This document shows positions 54,727 to 63,103 of a DNA stretch of 64,000 nucleotides, in pieces. Source of the stretch: an uncultured Granulosicoccus sp. (lineage in GTDB: Bacteria; Pseudomonadota; Gammaproteobacteria; Granulosicoccales; Granulosicoccaceae); contig CANLXI010000001.1 in assembly GCA_947495035.1 (NCBI GenBank), positions 124,001 to 188,000 on the forward strand. Reading direction: 5' to 3'. Numbering within the stretch: position 1 is the first letter of the stretch; each line of letters begins with the position of its first letter. The notes under the pieces are model-generated. The model made no database searches. It saw only the letters and a list, made by a program, of their open reading frames with translations, and was not told where the DNA came from. The position numbers and the translations under genes are program-made.

Positions 54727-56544
54727 TTATTGATGTTCCGTCACTGTACTGCCGAGTTCTCTGTCCGGGGTCTGCTCGCTGTTTACCAGGTAGTCCAGCA
54801 ACTCCAGCAGATCATGGTTGTTGACCGGCTTTTGCAGCAGCAGAACATCCGGATACTCTCGGGCAACCTCTCCCTCGGCCAGAGATTCTCCGGTCACGAT
54901 GGCGATCGGCAGATCGGGCCTGTGCTCATTCACCCAGTCGACGACCTTCAAGCCCGAGTCGTGGTTCTGCAGCCTCAGGTCGATCAGCATGACATCAGGG
55001 GTCTGCTGAACCAGAAACTCCAGAGTGCTGCTCGAGCTGGCCGTGATCGTCACCTTGCAACCGACCGATTGCAGGAACATCTCGACGCTTCTCTGTACGG
55101 CTTCTTCATCCTCGACCAGGTGGACCCAGATGCCCGGCTGCAAGGTGATGTCCGGGCTCGAAGGTGACTCTGCTGCCACTGCTGCCGCGACCTGGCTCTG
55201 CGTGCAGCGTTTCAGGCAGATGGTCACGTCAGTACCCTTGCCGACGCGAGACGTCAGCTTGATCGTATGGCCCAGATTGCGAATCAGACGCTCGACGATG
55301 GACAACCCCAGTCCCATGCCGCGCCCCTTGTCCCGTCCCGGGTTGGAGACCTGGTAGAACTCTTCGAAGACCTTGTCGCAGTCCGCGTCGTCAATGCCGA
55401 TACCGGTATCGCTGATGGACAGAGTGACCGTTGATGGGCTGGCCGATGCCTGTATGCGGACATGACCCGTGAACGTGTACTTGATGGCATTGCCACACAG
55501 ATTGCGGATGATCTGAGACAACATGGCCGCATCGGTCCTGACATACAGATCAGACGGAAGATCGCAGATGAGCTCGATACGCTTGTCGGCAGCCAGTTGC
55601 TGCATTTCCAGTTTCAGCTTGTCGGCCAGAGCGGACAGATTGACGGAGCGAATGACCGGTTTGACGGAGCCGGAGTCAAGCTCCGAGATATCCAGAAGCG
55701 CGTTGAGCTGCGAGGACAGTGACGTGACGGCGATATTCATGTTCTCGACGATATCACTGGCACGCGGACTCATCTTCTCTCTGGCAATGGCGGCGCCCAG
55801 CATATTGAGCACATGCACCGGCTGGCGCAGATCGTGGCTGGCCGCGGCGATGAATCGCGTCTTGGACTGGCTGCTGGCCTCGGCCTCGCTCTTGGCCTGT
55901 TCGGCAAGCTGCAGCGCATCCGACAGGTGTCGCGACTGTTCCTCCAGTTTGATGGATGATTCGATGGACAGGGCAAACACATCGAACATGAACTTTCCGT
56001 TCAGCAGCATCGTGAGTCCGACTATCAGCACCGAAACGCCCACGGCCACTGCCAGGGCAGGGTGCATGAGCTGATCGATATTGGCTATCCACAGGATTCC
56101 GAGGGTACCCAACAGTGGGCCGATATAGCTCAGCAGAATGGGACGATAGCCGAAGTTGGTGCTATGGGAAATGGTGCACAGGCCCAGCAGAATGGCGGTC
56201 AACATGGCTCTTTCAAAGGTGCCGACATGAGGGTAGAAGTACAATACAGACCCTATGGTGCAACCGAGCACCAGCGTCAGCAAGGTGGCTACCACCCGTT
56301 TTCCTGCCTCACTGAGATCGGCATGTCGAGTGACTGCGCGCAGCAGGATGACACGCACCACAATGACACTGCAACTGGCAAAAACCCAGAGTTGCAGAAG
56401 TCGATTGTCAACCTTGTTGGTCAGAACCAGTGACGTGAACAGGATGGCGAGCATCAGGGGGATTGCAGCTCGGGCACTGTTCCGACTGCATATCCGCAAT
56501 AGCTGTTCGCTGACTCGATCGGATATCCGGAAATGGAGCATCAT
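54727..56544 (-). CDS. Membrane hybrid histidine kinase with C-terminal receiver domain
   Basis: A 605-residue sensor. Residues ~25-180 contain about six membrane helices forming an integral sensor with no large periplasmic domain. A short coiled coil (~195-225) leads to HisKA with the phospho-accepting His237 in ASHDLRQPVH. The HATPase domain shows NLCGNAIKYT, DTGIGI and GMGLGLSIV. A receiver domain starts at about 470 with Asp522 as the phosphorylation site (LIDLRL) and KPV near the end. The ATG at 56544 is one of two adjacent ATGs. No response regulator with an output domain is adjacent, so the target is unknown; the Pot-like operon downstream is a candidate. Confidence 0.9.
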   Translation of the reverse strand: MMLHFRISDRVSEQLLRICSRNSARAAIPLMLAILFTSLVLTNKVDNRLLQLWVFASCSVIVVRVILLRAVTRHADLSEAGKRVVATLLTLVLGCTIGSVLYFYPHVGTFERAMLTAILLGLCTISHSTNFGYRPILLSYIGPLLGTLGILWIANIDQLMHPALAVAVGVSVLIVGLTMLLNGKFMFDVFALSIESSIKLEEQSRHLSDALQLAEQAKSEAEASSQSKTRFIAAASHDLRQPVHVLNMLGAAIAREKMSPRASDIVENMNIAVTSLSSQLNALLDISELDSGSVKPVIRSVNLSALADKLKLEMQQLAADKRIELICDLPSDLYVRTDAAMLSQIIRNLCGNAIKYTFTGHVRIQASASPSTVTLSISDTGIGIDDADCDKVFEEFYQVSNPGRDKGRGMGLGLSIVERLIRNLGHTIKLTSRVGKGTDVTICLKRCTQSQVAAAVAAESPSSPDITLQPGIWVHLVEDEEAVQRSVEMFLQSVGCKVTITASSSSTLEFLVQQTPDVMLIDLRLQNHDSGLKVVDWVNEHRPDLPIAIVTGESLAEGEVAREYPDVLLLQKPVNNHDLLELLDYLVNSEQTPDRELGSTVTEHQ

Positions 56545-56681
56545 TGCAATACCGTGCGTATGCTGGCCAGCACTAGTATTGCACACGGCAAGCATGCTGT
56601 GGGCCGAAGCCGCCACCTGCTACTCGATTGTACAGGTGGTGCTGGCATGCTGGCGTTCAGCGGTCCCGGTCATCCGTGCCG

Positions 56682-56704
56682 GTTGCCGGGGCCGCTCCGG
56701 CAAC
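56682..56704. terminator. Hairpin after the 83-residue gene
   Basis: A perfect 8-bp stem GTTGCCGG/CCGGCAAC (56682-56689 with 56697-56704), 7-nt loop, lies 50 bp beyond the minus-strand stop at 56755 and upstream of the histidine kinase. A second 7-bp stem is at 56613-56639. Confidence 0.45.
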
Positions 56705-56754
56705 ATCACCTCCGTGTCATGATGCTGCCGGTCGGGCTGTCTTCTGCGCGCTGT

Positions 56755-57006
56755 CTAGCGCCAGTGATGGCGGTTGCCGCCGCTGAAATTCTCGCTGTCG
56801 TACCAGTCGGACGGCAACTGCTGCGAGCCGTGAGAGTAGTGTCTGGCAGAGTGGTCGCGTTTGCTGCGTTTGCCCTTGCGGCGTCTGGCCGACGTATCCA
56901 GCAGCAAGGAATCCATTTCGTCATCGAGTTCCACTTCATCCAGGTCATAGCTGGCAAAGTCGTCGATGAAATATTCGTCAGGCAGAGTCTTGTAGGTTTT
57001 TCCCAT
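56755..57006 (-). CDS. Small charged protein of unknown function
   Basis: An 83-residue protein not recognised. The ATG at 57006 is chosen because GGAG lies seven bases ahead; an ATG two codons earlier sits too close to it. Residues 9-37 are acidic and aromatic (DEYFIDDFASYDLDEVELDDE). Residues ~43-52 are strongly basic (RRRKGKRSKR). The tail is rich in His, Ser, Gln and Trp and ends NRHHWR. No membrane segment or signal peptide. The sharp charge separation suggests a nucleic-acid or protein-binding partner, but this is speculation. Confidence 0.6.
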   Translation of the reverse strand: MGKTYKTLPDEYFIDDFASYDLDEVELDDEMDSLLLDTSARRRKGKRSKRDHSARHYSHGSQQLPSDWYDSENFSGGNRHHWR

Positions 57007-57166
57007 GTCCATACTCCAAGAAAATGTGCGCTCGCACGAATGCAATATCGGCTGGGGCGGGGTCGGGGTCAAGCACCCGACATGGGTTGAAAACGACAGG
57101 AGTTAGCTAACTGCGACCTTTGCGGCAAGCCGGGCGTTTCATGGGCTTGCGATACCGATGGGAAGA

Positions 57167-57184
57167 GGCGGGGTGCGCTCCGCC
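57167..57184. terminator. Hairpin after the SLC13 gene
   Basis: GGCGGGG (57167-57173) pairs with CTCCGCC (57178-57184, one G-T pair) around a 4-nt loop, 13 bp beyond the minus-strand stop at 57197. Likely terminator without T-run. Confidence 0.45.
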
Positions 57185-57196
57185 GCCGGTGATCCG

Positions 57197-59050
57197 TTAC
57201 ATGAACAGATTCATGACCACCAGGCTGACCACGAGGTACAGCACGGTCATGATGCCGCCGACGCGCATGAAGTCGGCCACACTGTAACCACCCGGACCCA
57301 TGATCAGGGCGTTGACCTGATTGGTCGGAATCAGGAAAGCGTTGGACGTGGAGATGGCCACCGTCAGGGCGAACATGGCCGGGTCGGCACCGATGGTCAC
57401 CGCGATATTGACGGCCAGTGGCACCAGCAGCACCGTTGCGCCGATATTCGACATCACCAGAGTGAAGAAGGTCGCAAGGCCAGCGATGACTGTCTGCATG
57501 ACCCAGATGGGCACGTCGCCGATGACTGTCAACAGATGATTGGCTATCCAGATGGCCGCGCCCGAGTGATCAACGGCAATACCCAGCGGAATCAGGCAGG
57601 CGAGCAGAAAGACCGTCTGCAGGCTGACGGCATCGTAGGCTTCATCGATGGTCAGTACGCCAGACAGGATCATGCCCAGCGCACCGGCCAGCAGCGAGAT
57701 GGAGAGGGTGTCCGTGAGCAGGAACAGGACCAGCGACAGAACGAAGAAGATGATGGCCGGCCGCAGCTTGTTGGTGCGGATGTCCTCGTATTTGACATCG
57801 GTGGCGACCACCACATCGCGGTTGCTTTTCAGCTTGTGCAGGTCTTTCCAGCTGGAGTGCACGACCAGCGTGTCACCTGCCTGCAGGACCGTATCGCGAA
57901 AGCCACTCTTGATGACGTGATCGGCGCGGTAGATCTGCAGGATGTTGGCGCCAAAATTGCGCCGTGGCTTGATTTCGCCAATGGCCTTTCCGACCAGCGT
58001 GGAAGCAGGGGGGATGACCACCTCTCCGATGCCGCTGTATTGCTGGTTGAGAACCTTGGCAAATCGATCCGGTTCACCGCGCAATGTCCAATGGTATTCC
58101 TTGCAGAAGGCCTCCACCTCTTCCGGATCGCCCAGCAGGCCCAGACGCGTATTCACCCAGACGGTCTCTTCCCTGTCGGGCGGGATCTTGACGACATCAC
58201 CGCTGTACAGTGCCAGGATGAAGGGTGTGTTTTCGTAGGTCTCCTCGATCTGGTGGATGCTCAGGCCCACCATGGGACTGTCAACCGTTACCTGTGCCTC
58301 CAGCAGGTCTCCACTGATGCCGTACAGGCTCTGGAAATAGTCATCCGTTCGTGATGTCCGGTTGGAGTCGGGATCGTCCTTGGGTAGCACGAATCGTCCG
58401 GCCAGAACGAAGTAGAGCACGCCGGTAATGCTCAGGGCGATACCGACCGGCAAGACCGAAAACAGGCCGAAACTCTTCATCTGCTGGTCGGCAGGCAGCT
58501 GCTGGTTGGACGACAGCAGCAGATCGTTGAGCAGGATCAGTGGGCTGGAGCCGATCATGGTGGCGGTTCCACCCAGGATGATGCAGAAACCGACCGGCAT
58601 CAGCAGGCGGCTCATGGGAATGCCGGTACGCGTCGAAACGCGACTGACCACTGGCAGGAACAGGGCGGCAACGCCGATGTTCTGCATGAAGCTGGAAGCC
58701 AGAGCTGCGATACCCGACATGAGCGGGCTGATACGGTTTTCGGTCTTGCCTCCGATGGAGAGTATCAGCTGGGCCAGTTTGCCCATGAGGCCGGTCTTGT
58801 CCAGACCCTTGCCGATGATCATGACGGCGATGATGGAGATCACCGCGTTACTTGAAAATCCCGAGAACAGTTCAGTCAGACTGAGGATGGGATCCAGACC
58901 GGGTACGCGGGAAACCAGTCCGAGTGTCACCATGATCATCAGGGCGGCGACATCGACCCGCACGACCGAAAATGCAAACAGATAGACCGTCGCGGCAAGC
59001 AAGAACAGCACAATTGCCATTTCTGCCGTTAGGACTACCATATCGGTCAT
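57197..59050 (-). CDS. SLC13/DASS-family transporter with TrkA-C (RCK_C) domains
   Basis: A 617-residue membrane protein. The two halves of a divalent-anion/Na+ symporter-like fold contain SFMQNIGVAALFLPV, GGTATMIGSSP, LVMSNIGATVLLVPL and SNAFLIPTNQVNALIMGPGGY. Between them, residues ~230-400 form two TrkA-C-like cytosolic domains (VVIPPASTLVGKAIGEIKPRRNFGANILQIYR in outline). Such proteins are known or suspected sulfate, dicarboxylate or other anion transporters. Single gene; substrate not predictable. Confidence 0.88.
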   Translation of the reverse strand: MTDMVVLTAEMAIVLFLLAATVYLFAFSVVRVDVAALMIMVTLGLVSRVPGLDPILSLTELFSGFSSNAVISIIAVMIIGKGLDKTGLMGKLAQLILSIGGKTENRISPLMSGIAALASSFMQNIGVAALFLPVVSRVSTRTGIPMSRLLMPVGFCIILGGTATMIGSSPLILLNDLLLSSNQQLPADQQMKSFGLFSVLPVGIALSITGVLYFVLAGRFVLPKDDPDSNRTSRTDDYFQSLYGISGDLLEAQVTVDSPMVGLSIHQIEETYENTPFILALYSGDVVKIPPDREETVWVNTRLGLLGDPEEVEAFCKEYHWTLRGEPDRFAKVLNQQYSGIGEVVIPPASTLVGKAIGEIKPRRNFGANILQIYRADHVIKSGFRDTVLQAGDTLVVHSSWKDLHKLKSNRDVVVATDVKYEDIRTNKLRPAIIFFVLSLVLFLLTDTLSISLLAGALGMILSGVLTIDEAYDAVSLQTVFLLACLIPLGIAVDHSGAAIWIANHLLTVIGDVPIWVMQTVIAGLATFFTLVMSNIGATVLLVPLAVNIAVTIGADPAMFALTVAISTSNAFLIPTNQVNALIMGPGGYSVADFMRVGGIMTVLYLVVSLVVMNLFM

Positions 59051-59468
59051 AGTGAATTCAGGTTTCCAGATACTGTGGTTGGCAAGCGTACAGAGACAAC
59101 GGACGCTGTGGTGACTGGCAGATGAAGCGTCAGTGCCACCGAATGATCAGGGCAAAAAGCACGCCATCCATGACACCGGAAGCGATGGGATAATGCCGGA
59201 GACTGGTCTATAGTCTAGCCAGAAGGACTCGCATTCCGAGATGATCGACTTGTCCGGAGCGCTTGCAGCCAGTGTACCAGCAGGGCCGGGCGGTTTGGCT
59301 ACTGTCAAGTGTCAGCAATCTGTTAATTCTTACTATTGCGCCCGTATATCCTGTTTTCTTCGTCGCCCGAACATGATTGATCAGAATTCGAACTATATTC
59401 AACCCTAAGTCTGGCCCGCAACTGTCGTTCAATGACGGTAACGAACAGTCGTCTTCCGAATCGGATAC
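59051..59468. other. 418-bp intergenic gap between divergent genes, no credible gene
   Basis: The gap holds the promoters of the SLC13 gene (minus) and the 59469 gene (plus). It is AT-richer from 59300 onward. I see no strong operator or hairpin. A long minus-strand frame covering 59208-59759 is the shadow of the plus-strand gene and is not annotated. Confidence 0.5.
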
Positions 59469-60041
59469 ATGAAAATACAACTCTCCAGTACTCTCCCGTT
59501 TACCCCGGTGCAACTCGACTCTCGGCATGACGCGCCGCGCCGGGCGGTTGGCCAGCTGTTCGGGTTCGACGGAACACGAGAATTCCGCACCGCCGTCTAC
59601 GAATTCAGCCACGGAGATGACGATCGCATCCAGTACCAGATCGATCCGCGGGAACGCGTCTATCTGGATGATGTGGCCGCCAATGATGCCGATGCGCCGG
59701 CCTTGCCAGTGGACACTTCGGACAACGAGCCCGACGGTTCGCTGGAATGGGTCACGCACGACGAGTCACTCACCTACAAGCCTTACGCGTTTCTGGTCAT
59801 GAACGCCATGACGAAGCTGGTCGGGCAGTGGGATGGTGTCGTCTACCAGGCGCCCAGTGGCGAACGTCTGCGAGATTCCGTCTGGAACGCTACCTTGCAG
59901 GTGGTGGACGCCTGCGTCTGCAACAAGCTGGGTCTGTGGGTCAAGGTCGACATGGCGGCCGACAAGGGGACTGCGAATGAAACGGTGCAGGCCGCATCCC
60001 GCTCACTGGGTTGGGTACCCTTGCAGGCGACTGCCAGCTGA
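59469..60041 (+). CDS. Conserved-looking hypothetical protein
   Basis: A 190-residue protein not recognised. It has no signal peptide or membrane segment. Residues 35-60 (REFRTAVYEFSHGDDDRIQYQIDPRE in outline) and 95-130 (WVTHDESLTYKPYAFLV) look like a globular alpha/beta domain. Two Cys (VDACVC) lie near residue 150. It stands alone between divergent and convergent neighbours and ends in a hairpin. It is accepted because the frame is complete, begins with ATG, and has better amino-acid composition than the opposite strand. Function unknown. Confidence 0.6.
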   Translation: MKIQLSSTLPFTPVQLDSRHDAPRRAVGQLFGFDGTREFRTAVYEFSHGDDDRIQYQIDPRERVYLDDVAANDADAPALPVDTSDNEPDGSLEWVTHDESLTYKPYAFLVMNAMTKLVGQWDGVVYQAPSGERLRDSVWNATLQVVDACVCNKLGLWVKVDMAADKGTANETVQAASRSLGWVPLQATAS

Positions 60042-60056
60042 CAGTCTTGCAGCGCG

Positions 60057-60077
60057 CGCCGCACGAGCTGTGCGGCG
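60057..60077. terminator. Hairpin between convergent genes
   Basis: A perfect 8-bp stem (60057-60064 with 60070-60077), loop GAGCT, sits between stops at 60041 (plus) and 60091 (minus). Probably a shared terminator. Confidence 0.5.
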
Positions 60078-60090
60078 ACGCCTCAGCGAC

Positions 60091-60435
60091 TCATTTTGCC
60101 GCAACGACCATCATTTCCACCCTGAACTCGGCAGTCGCCAGTCTGGGGGATTCGACACAGGCGCGAGCGGGCGGGTTCTCAGGGTCGATCCAGGCATCCC
60201 AGACTTCGTTGAGCTCGGCAAAATCGTCCATGCTGCACAGCCAGATGGTGGTTGTAAGCACCTTCGATTTGTCCGTGCCGGCCTTGGCCAGCAAGGCATC
60301 CACTTGAGCCAGAATGCCGGCTGACTGCTCGGCGACCGTCTCGCCCGAGGCGACCTGGCCTGCCAGGTAGACCGTATCGCCGTGTACCACGACCTGTGCC
60401 ATGCGCTGGTTGGCGTCCATTCGGGTAATGCTCAT
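60091..60435 (-). CDS. RidA/YjgF-family protein
   Basis: A 114-residue protein of the RidA (Rid) superfamily. It has TVYLAGQVA, QVDALLAKAGTDKSKV, TIWL and the region PARACVESPRLA, where Arg and Glu normally bind and activate water for enamine/imine hydrolysis. RidA proteins deaminate reactive 2-aminoacrylate-type intermediates from PLP enzymes. Some paralogues act in specific catabolic routes. It stands alone here. Confidence 0.9.
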   Translation of the reverse strand: MSITRMDANQRMAQVVVHGDTVYLAGQVASGETVAEQSAGILAQVDALLAKAGTDKSKVLTTTIWLCSMDDFAELNEVWDAWIDPENPPARACVESPRLATAEFRVEMMVVAAK

Positions 60436-60489
60436 CGTCTTGTCCCTATCCTGTCATTGCTGTTGTTGCCGAGCGGGCGATGATACACC

Positions 60490-60521
60490 GGGTCATGATG
60501 CTGTCACTGCGTCTCTATAGG
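60490..60521 (+). promoter_or_regulatory. Candidate Pho box and -10 before the nuclease gene
   Basis: GGGTCAT (60490-60496), four bases, then CTGTCAC (60501-60507) match PhoB half-sites at 11 of 14 positions. TATAGG at 60516-60521 lies 8 bp downstream, where a -10 is expected when a Pho box replaces the -35. The start codon of an extracellular nuclease is 72 bp further. A fit to phosphate-starvation control, unproven. Confidence 0.4.
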
Positions 60522-60592
60522 CTGTGGACGCGAAATTGGGCATCATGTAACTTCCGGACCAGGGTCCGGCAAGCTGCGAGGGAAAAAAACGG

Positions 60593-63058
60593 ATGAAACA
60601 GTACTACATACCGACATCGTTTCTGTTACTGGTTGCGGCCGCCTGGGTGCCATCATTGCGCGCAGCGGGTCAATGCGGTGAGGACACCGCCATCTTCGAG
60701 ATCCAGGGGGCGACGCATGTCTCCGTCTTGCAGGGGCAAACGGTGGATACCTGCGGTGTGGTCACTGCCACCGCCTTCAACGGCTACTATCTGCAGGATG
60801 CAATCGGTGATGGGGATGACGCCACGTCTGATGGCATCTTTGTCCTGAACAGTGGCGAGCAGCCGCCGGTGGGAAGCGTGCTGGAACTGCGGGCCACGGT
60901 TGCGGAATTCATCGCGGGCGGCGTGTCGAGCGGAAATCTGTCCACGACCACACTGGTTGATGTCGAGGAAGTGAGCATTCAGGGCGAAGCCGAGTTGCCA
61001 GCGCCGGTGTTGCTGGGTCTGGATGGACGGCATCCTTCATCGACTGTCGTGATCAGTGACAGTGAAACGCTCACGGACATCAACCTGCAGCTGGCAAGCG
61101 ATGCCGCGGAGACGCCTTTCAATCCGGATGTCGATGCCATCGACTTCATGGAGTCGCTCGAGGGCATGCTGGTCAGCGTGTCGAATCCGGTGGCTGTCTC
61201 CGGCGTGCGTCAGTTTGGCCGCTTCAGTGCCGAGGTTGTTGTGTTAGCCGATCGTGGCGCCCTGGTGGAGCCGGTGGAAGCGCTGGGCGAGCGTGGCGTT
61301 CTGTTCCTGCAGCCAGATATCGACAACCGAGGCGATCAGAACCCGGAGCGCATTCAGATCCAGTTCGACGGCACCCTCTACGGCAGTACCGATTACCCGA
61401 ACATCAAGGTGGGCGACACGCTGGAAACCATCACCGGTGTCGTGGGGTACAGTTTCGGCAACTATGAAGTCAATGCACTTGGACCGGTAACGAGCGTTGA
61501 TGGAGGTCTGCAGGCCGAACGCAGTACACTGGTGGGCAGCCCGTCCGACCTGTTGCTGGCCAGCTACAATGTACTCAACCTCAGCGCCGTGGAGGCCGAT
61601 GCCGAGCAGCGACAGGCCATCGCCAGCCAGATTGTCGATTCACTGAACGGGCCGGATATCATTGCCTTGCAGGAAGTGCAGGACAACAATGGTGATATCG
61701 GCGATTGCAGCGGTGATGACACCTCCGACTGTGCCGGTGTGCTGGATGCCTCCGACACCTTGCAGGCGCTGGCCGATGCCATCGAGGAACAGGGCGGACC
61801 CGCCTACGCCTTTGTCAATGTCGATCCGCTGGTGGAAACCACGGATGACAACCGCGATGACATCGATACCTTCGGTGGCGCCTCGCTGGGCAATATCCGC
61901 AACGCCTTTCTATACAACCCGGAACGTGTCACCTTGCTGGACCATCAGGGCATTACCCGGGAACAGCTGGCCGAGCGAGGCTCGAGCGTGCCTGATGCCT
62001 TCGATACCTCGCGTGACCCGCTGGAGGCTGTCTTCGAGTTCAATGGTCGCCGTATCACGCTGCTCAACAATCACTTTTCCTCGCGCTTCGGGTCAAGCCC
62101 GATCTTTGGCGGACCGCAGCCCTTCGTGCAGGCCGGTGAAGAGGCGCGCGCGGCGCAGGCCCTGGCCATGCATGAACTGGTTGCCGCAGAGCTCGACGCC
62201 GATCCGGATGCCAGAGTCGTGGTTCTCGGCGATCTGAATACCTTTCAGTTCACGGATGAGCTCAGTGAGGTTCTGCCTGCTGCCAGTGATTCGCGGCTGT
62301 TGCACAACCTCATCGAGACGGTGCCCGGTGGTCAGGCGTATTCATTCAACTTCGAAGGCAATGCGCAGGCTCTGGATCATGTGTTCGTGACCGACTCCTT
62401 GTTGCAGGGCGCTCAGGCAGATTATGTCAACGTCAATGTCGATTTTGCACGGCTGTTCGATTCCGTGGTGGCCAGTGACCATGAGCCGGTGCTTGTCCGG
62501 GTCGACATGAGCGGTGCCGTGCAAGCCGAGACGCTGGCCTTGACCGGCGCGGTGTACTCCAGTACCGCCCTGGAGCTGTTCTGGAATTACGATGACCTGC
62601 AGACAAGCCCTGTTGGTGTCGACATCCTGCGAGACGGGGTTCGGATCGCGGGTAATGATGGCCGCAGTTTCTTTCAGGAGGGGCTGTCCCCGGACACGGT
62701 ATATCACTATGAGGTCTCGGCCTTCGATGCCCGGGGTGACATCGTGGCGAGCGGCAGCATCAGTCTGCAAACAGCCGTGGGCTATCCCGTTGCGCCGGCA
62801 GTGCAGGTGGCCAGCCTCACCGGCCTGGTGTATTCCTCTTCCGCACTGGAACTGTTCTGGCAGCCGCCGGCGGACAGCGATGAGTATTACCTGTACCAGG
62901 TGGTGCGCGATGGTCACTTGCTGGAGACCAATGACGGACGCAGCTTCTTCGATTCCGGATTGCAAGCGGATACCGACTACGCCTACGAAGTGCTCACCGT
63001 GGATCGGCAAGGCATGGCCGGACCGGCGGTGTCCCTGTCGCTGAAGACCAACCCCTGA
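60593..63058 (+). CDS. ExeM/NucH-type extracellular nuclease with C-terminal Fn3-like repeats
   Basis: An 821-residue secreted protein. After a signal peptide (cleavage near LRAAG) comes a ~270-residue OB/lamin-tail-like region (GYYLQDAIGDGDDATSDGIFV). An endonuclease/exonuclease/phosphatase domain follows (LLLASYNVLNL, IIALQEVQDN, LNNHFSSRFG, VVVLGDLNTFQ, LDHVFVTDSL, SDHEPVLVRVD). At the end are two ~85-residue Fn3-like repeats, each with YSS-ALELFW and NDGRSFF. It degrades extracellular DNA for phosphorus, nitrogen or carbon. The likely Pho box fits the phosphate role, alongside the alkaline phosphatases. Confidence 0.87.
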   Translation: MKQYYIPTSFLLLVAAAWVPSLRAAGQCGEDTAIFEIQGATHVSVLQGQTVDTCGVVTATAFNGYYLQDAIGDGDDATSDGIFVLNSGEQPPVGSVLELRATVAEFIAGGVSSGNLSTTTLVDVEEVSIQGEAELPAPVLLGLDGRHPSSTVVISDSETLTDINLQLASDAAETPFNPDVDAIDFMESLEGMLVSVSNPVAVSGVRQFGRFSAEVVVLADRGALVEPVEALGERGVLFLQPDIDNRGDQNPERIQIQFDGTLYGSTDYPNIKVGDTLETITGVVGYSFGNYEVNALGPVTSVDGGLQAERSTLVGSPSDLLLASYNVLNLSAVEADAEQRQAIASQIVDSLNGPDIIALQEVQDNNGDIGDCSGDDTSDCAGVLDASDTLQALADAIEEQGGPAYAFVNVDPLVETTDDNRDDIDTFGGASLGNIRNAFLYNPERVTLLDHQGITREQLAERGSSVPDAFDTSRDPLEAVFEFNGRRITLLNNHFSSRFGSSPIFGGPQPFVQAGEEARAAQALAMHELVAAELDADPDARVVVLGDLNTFQFTDELSEVLPAASDSRLLHNLIETVPGGQAYSFNFEGNAQALDHVFVTDSLLQGAQADYVNVNVDFARLFDSVVASDHEPVLVRVDMSGAVQAETLALTGAVYSSTALELFWNYDDLQTSPVGVDILRDGVRIAGNDGRSFFQEGLSPDTVYHYEVSAFDARGDIVASGSISLQTAVGYPVAPAVQVASLTGLVYSSSALELFWQPPADSDEYYLYQVVRDGHLLETNDGRSFFDSGLQADTDYAYEVLTVDRQGMAGPAVSLSLKTNP

Positions 63059-63067
63059 TGCTGATGG

Positions 63068-63100
63068 CCGAGCCACCGTGCCTTGTTGACGGTGGCTCGG
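63068..63100. terminator. Strong hairpin between convergent genes
   Basis: A perfect 12-bp stem (63068-63079 with 63089-63100), 9-nt loop, fills most of the 45-bp gap between the nuclease stop and the minus-strand stop at 63104. Likely bidirectional terminator. Confidence 0.6.
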
Positions 63101-63103
63101 TGC

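Noticed and set aside
59208-59759. 183-codon minus-strand frame opposite the 59469 gene
   Set aside because: It overlaps a plus-strand gene with a better start and composition, and its extension past 59469 lies in AT-rich promoter DNA.
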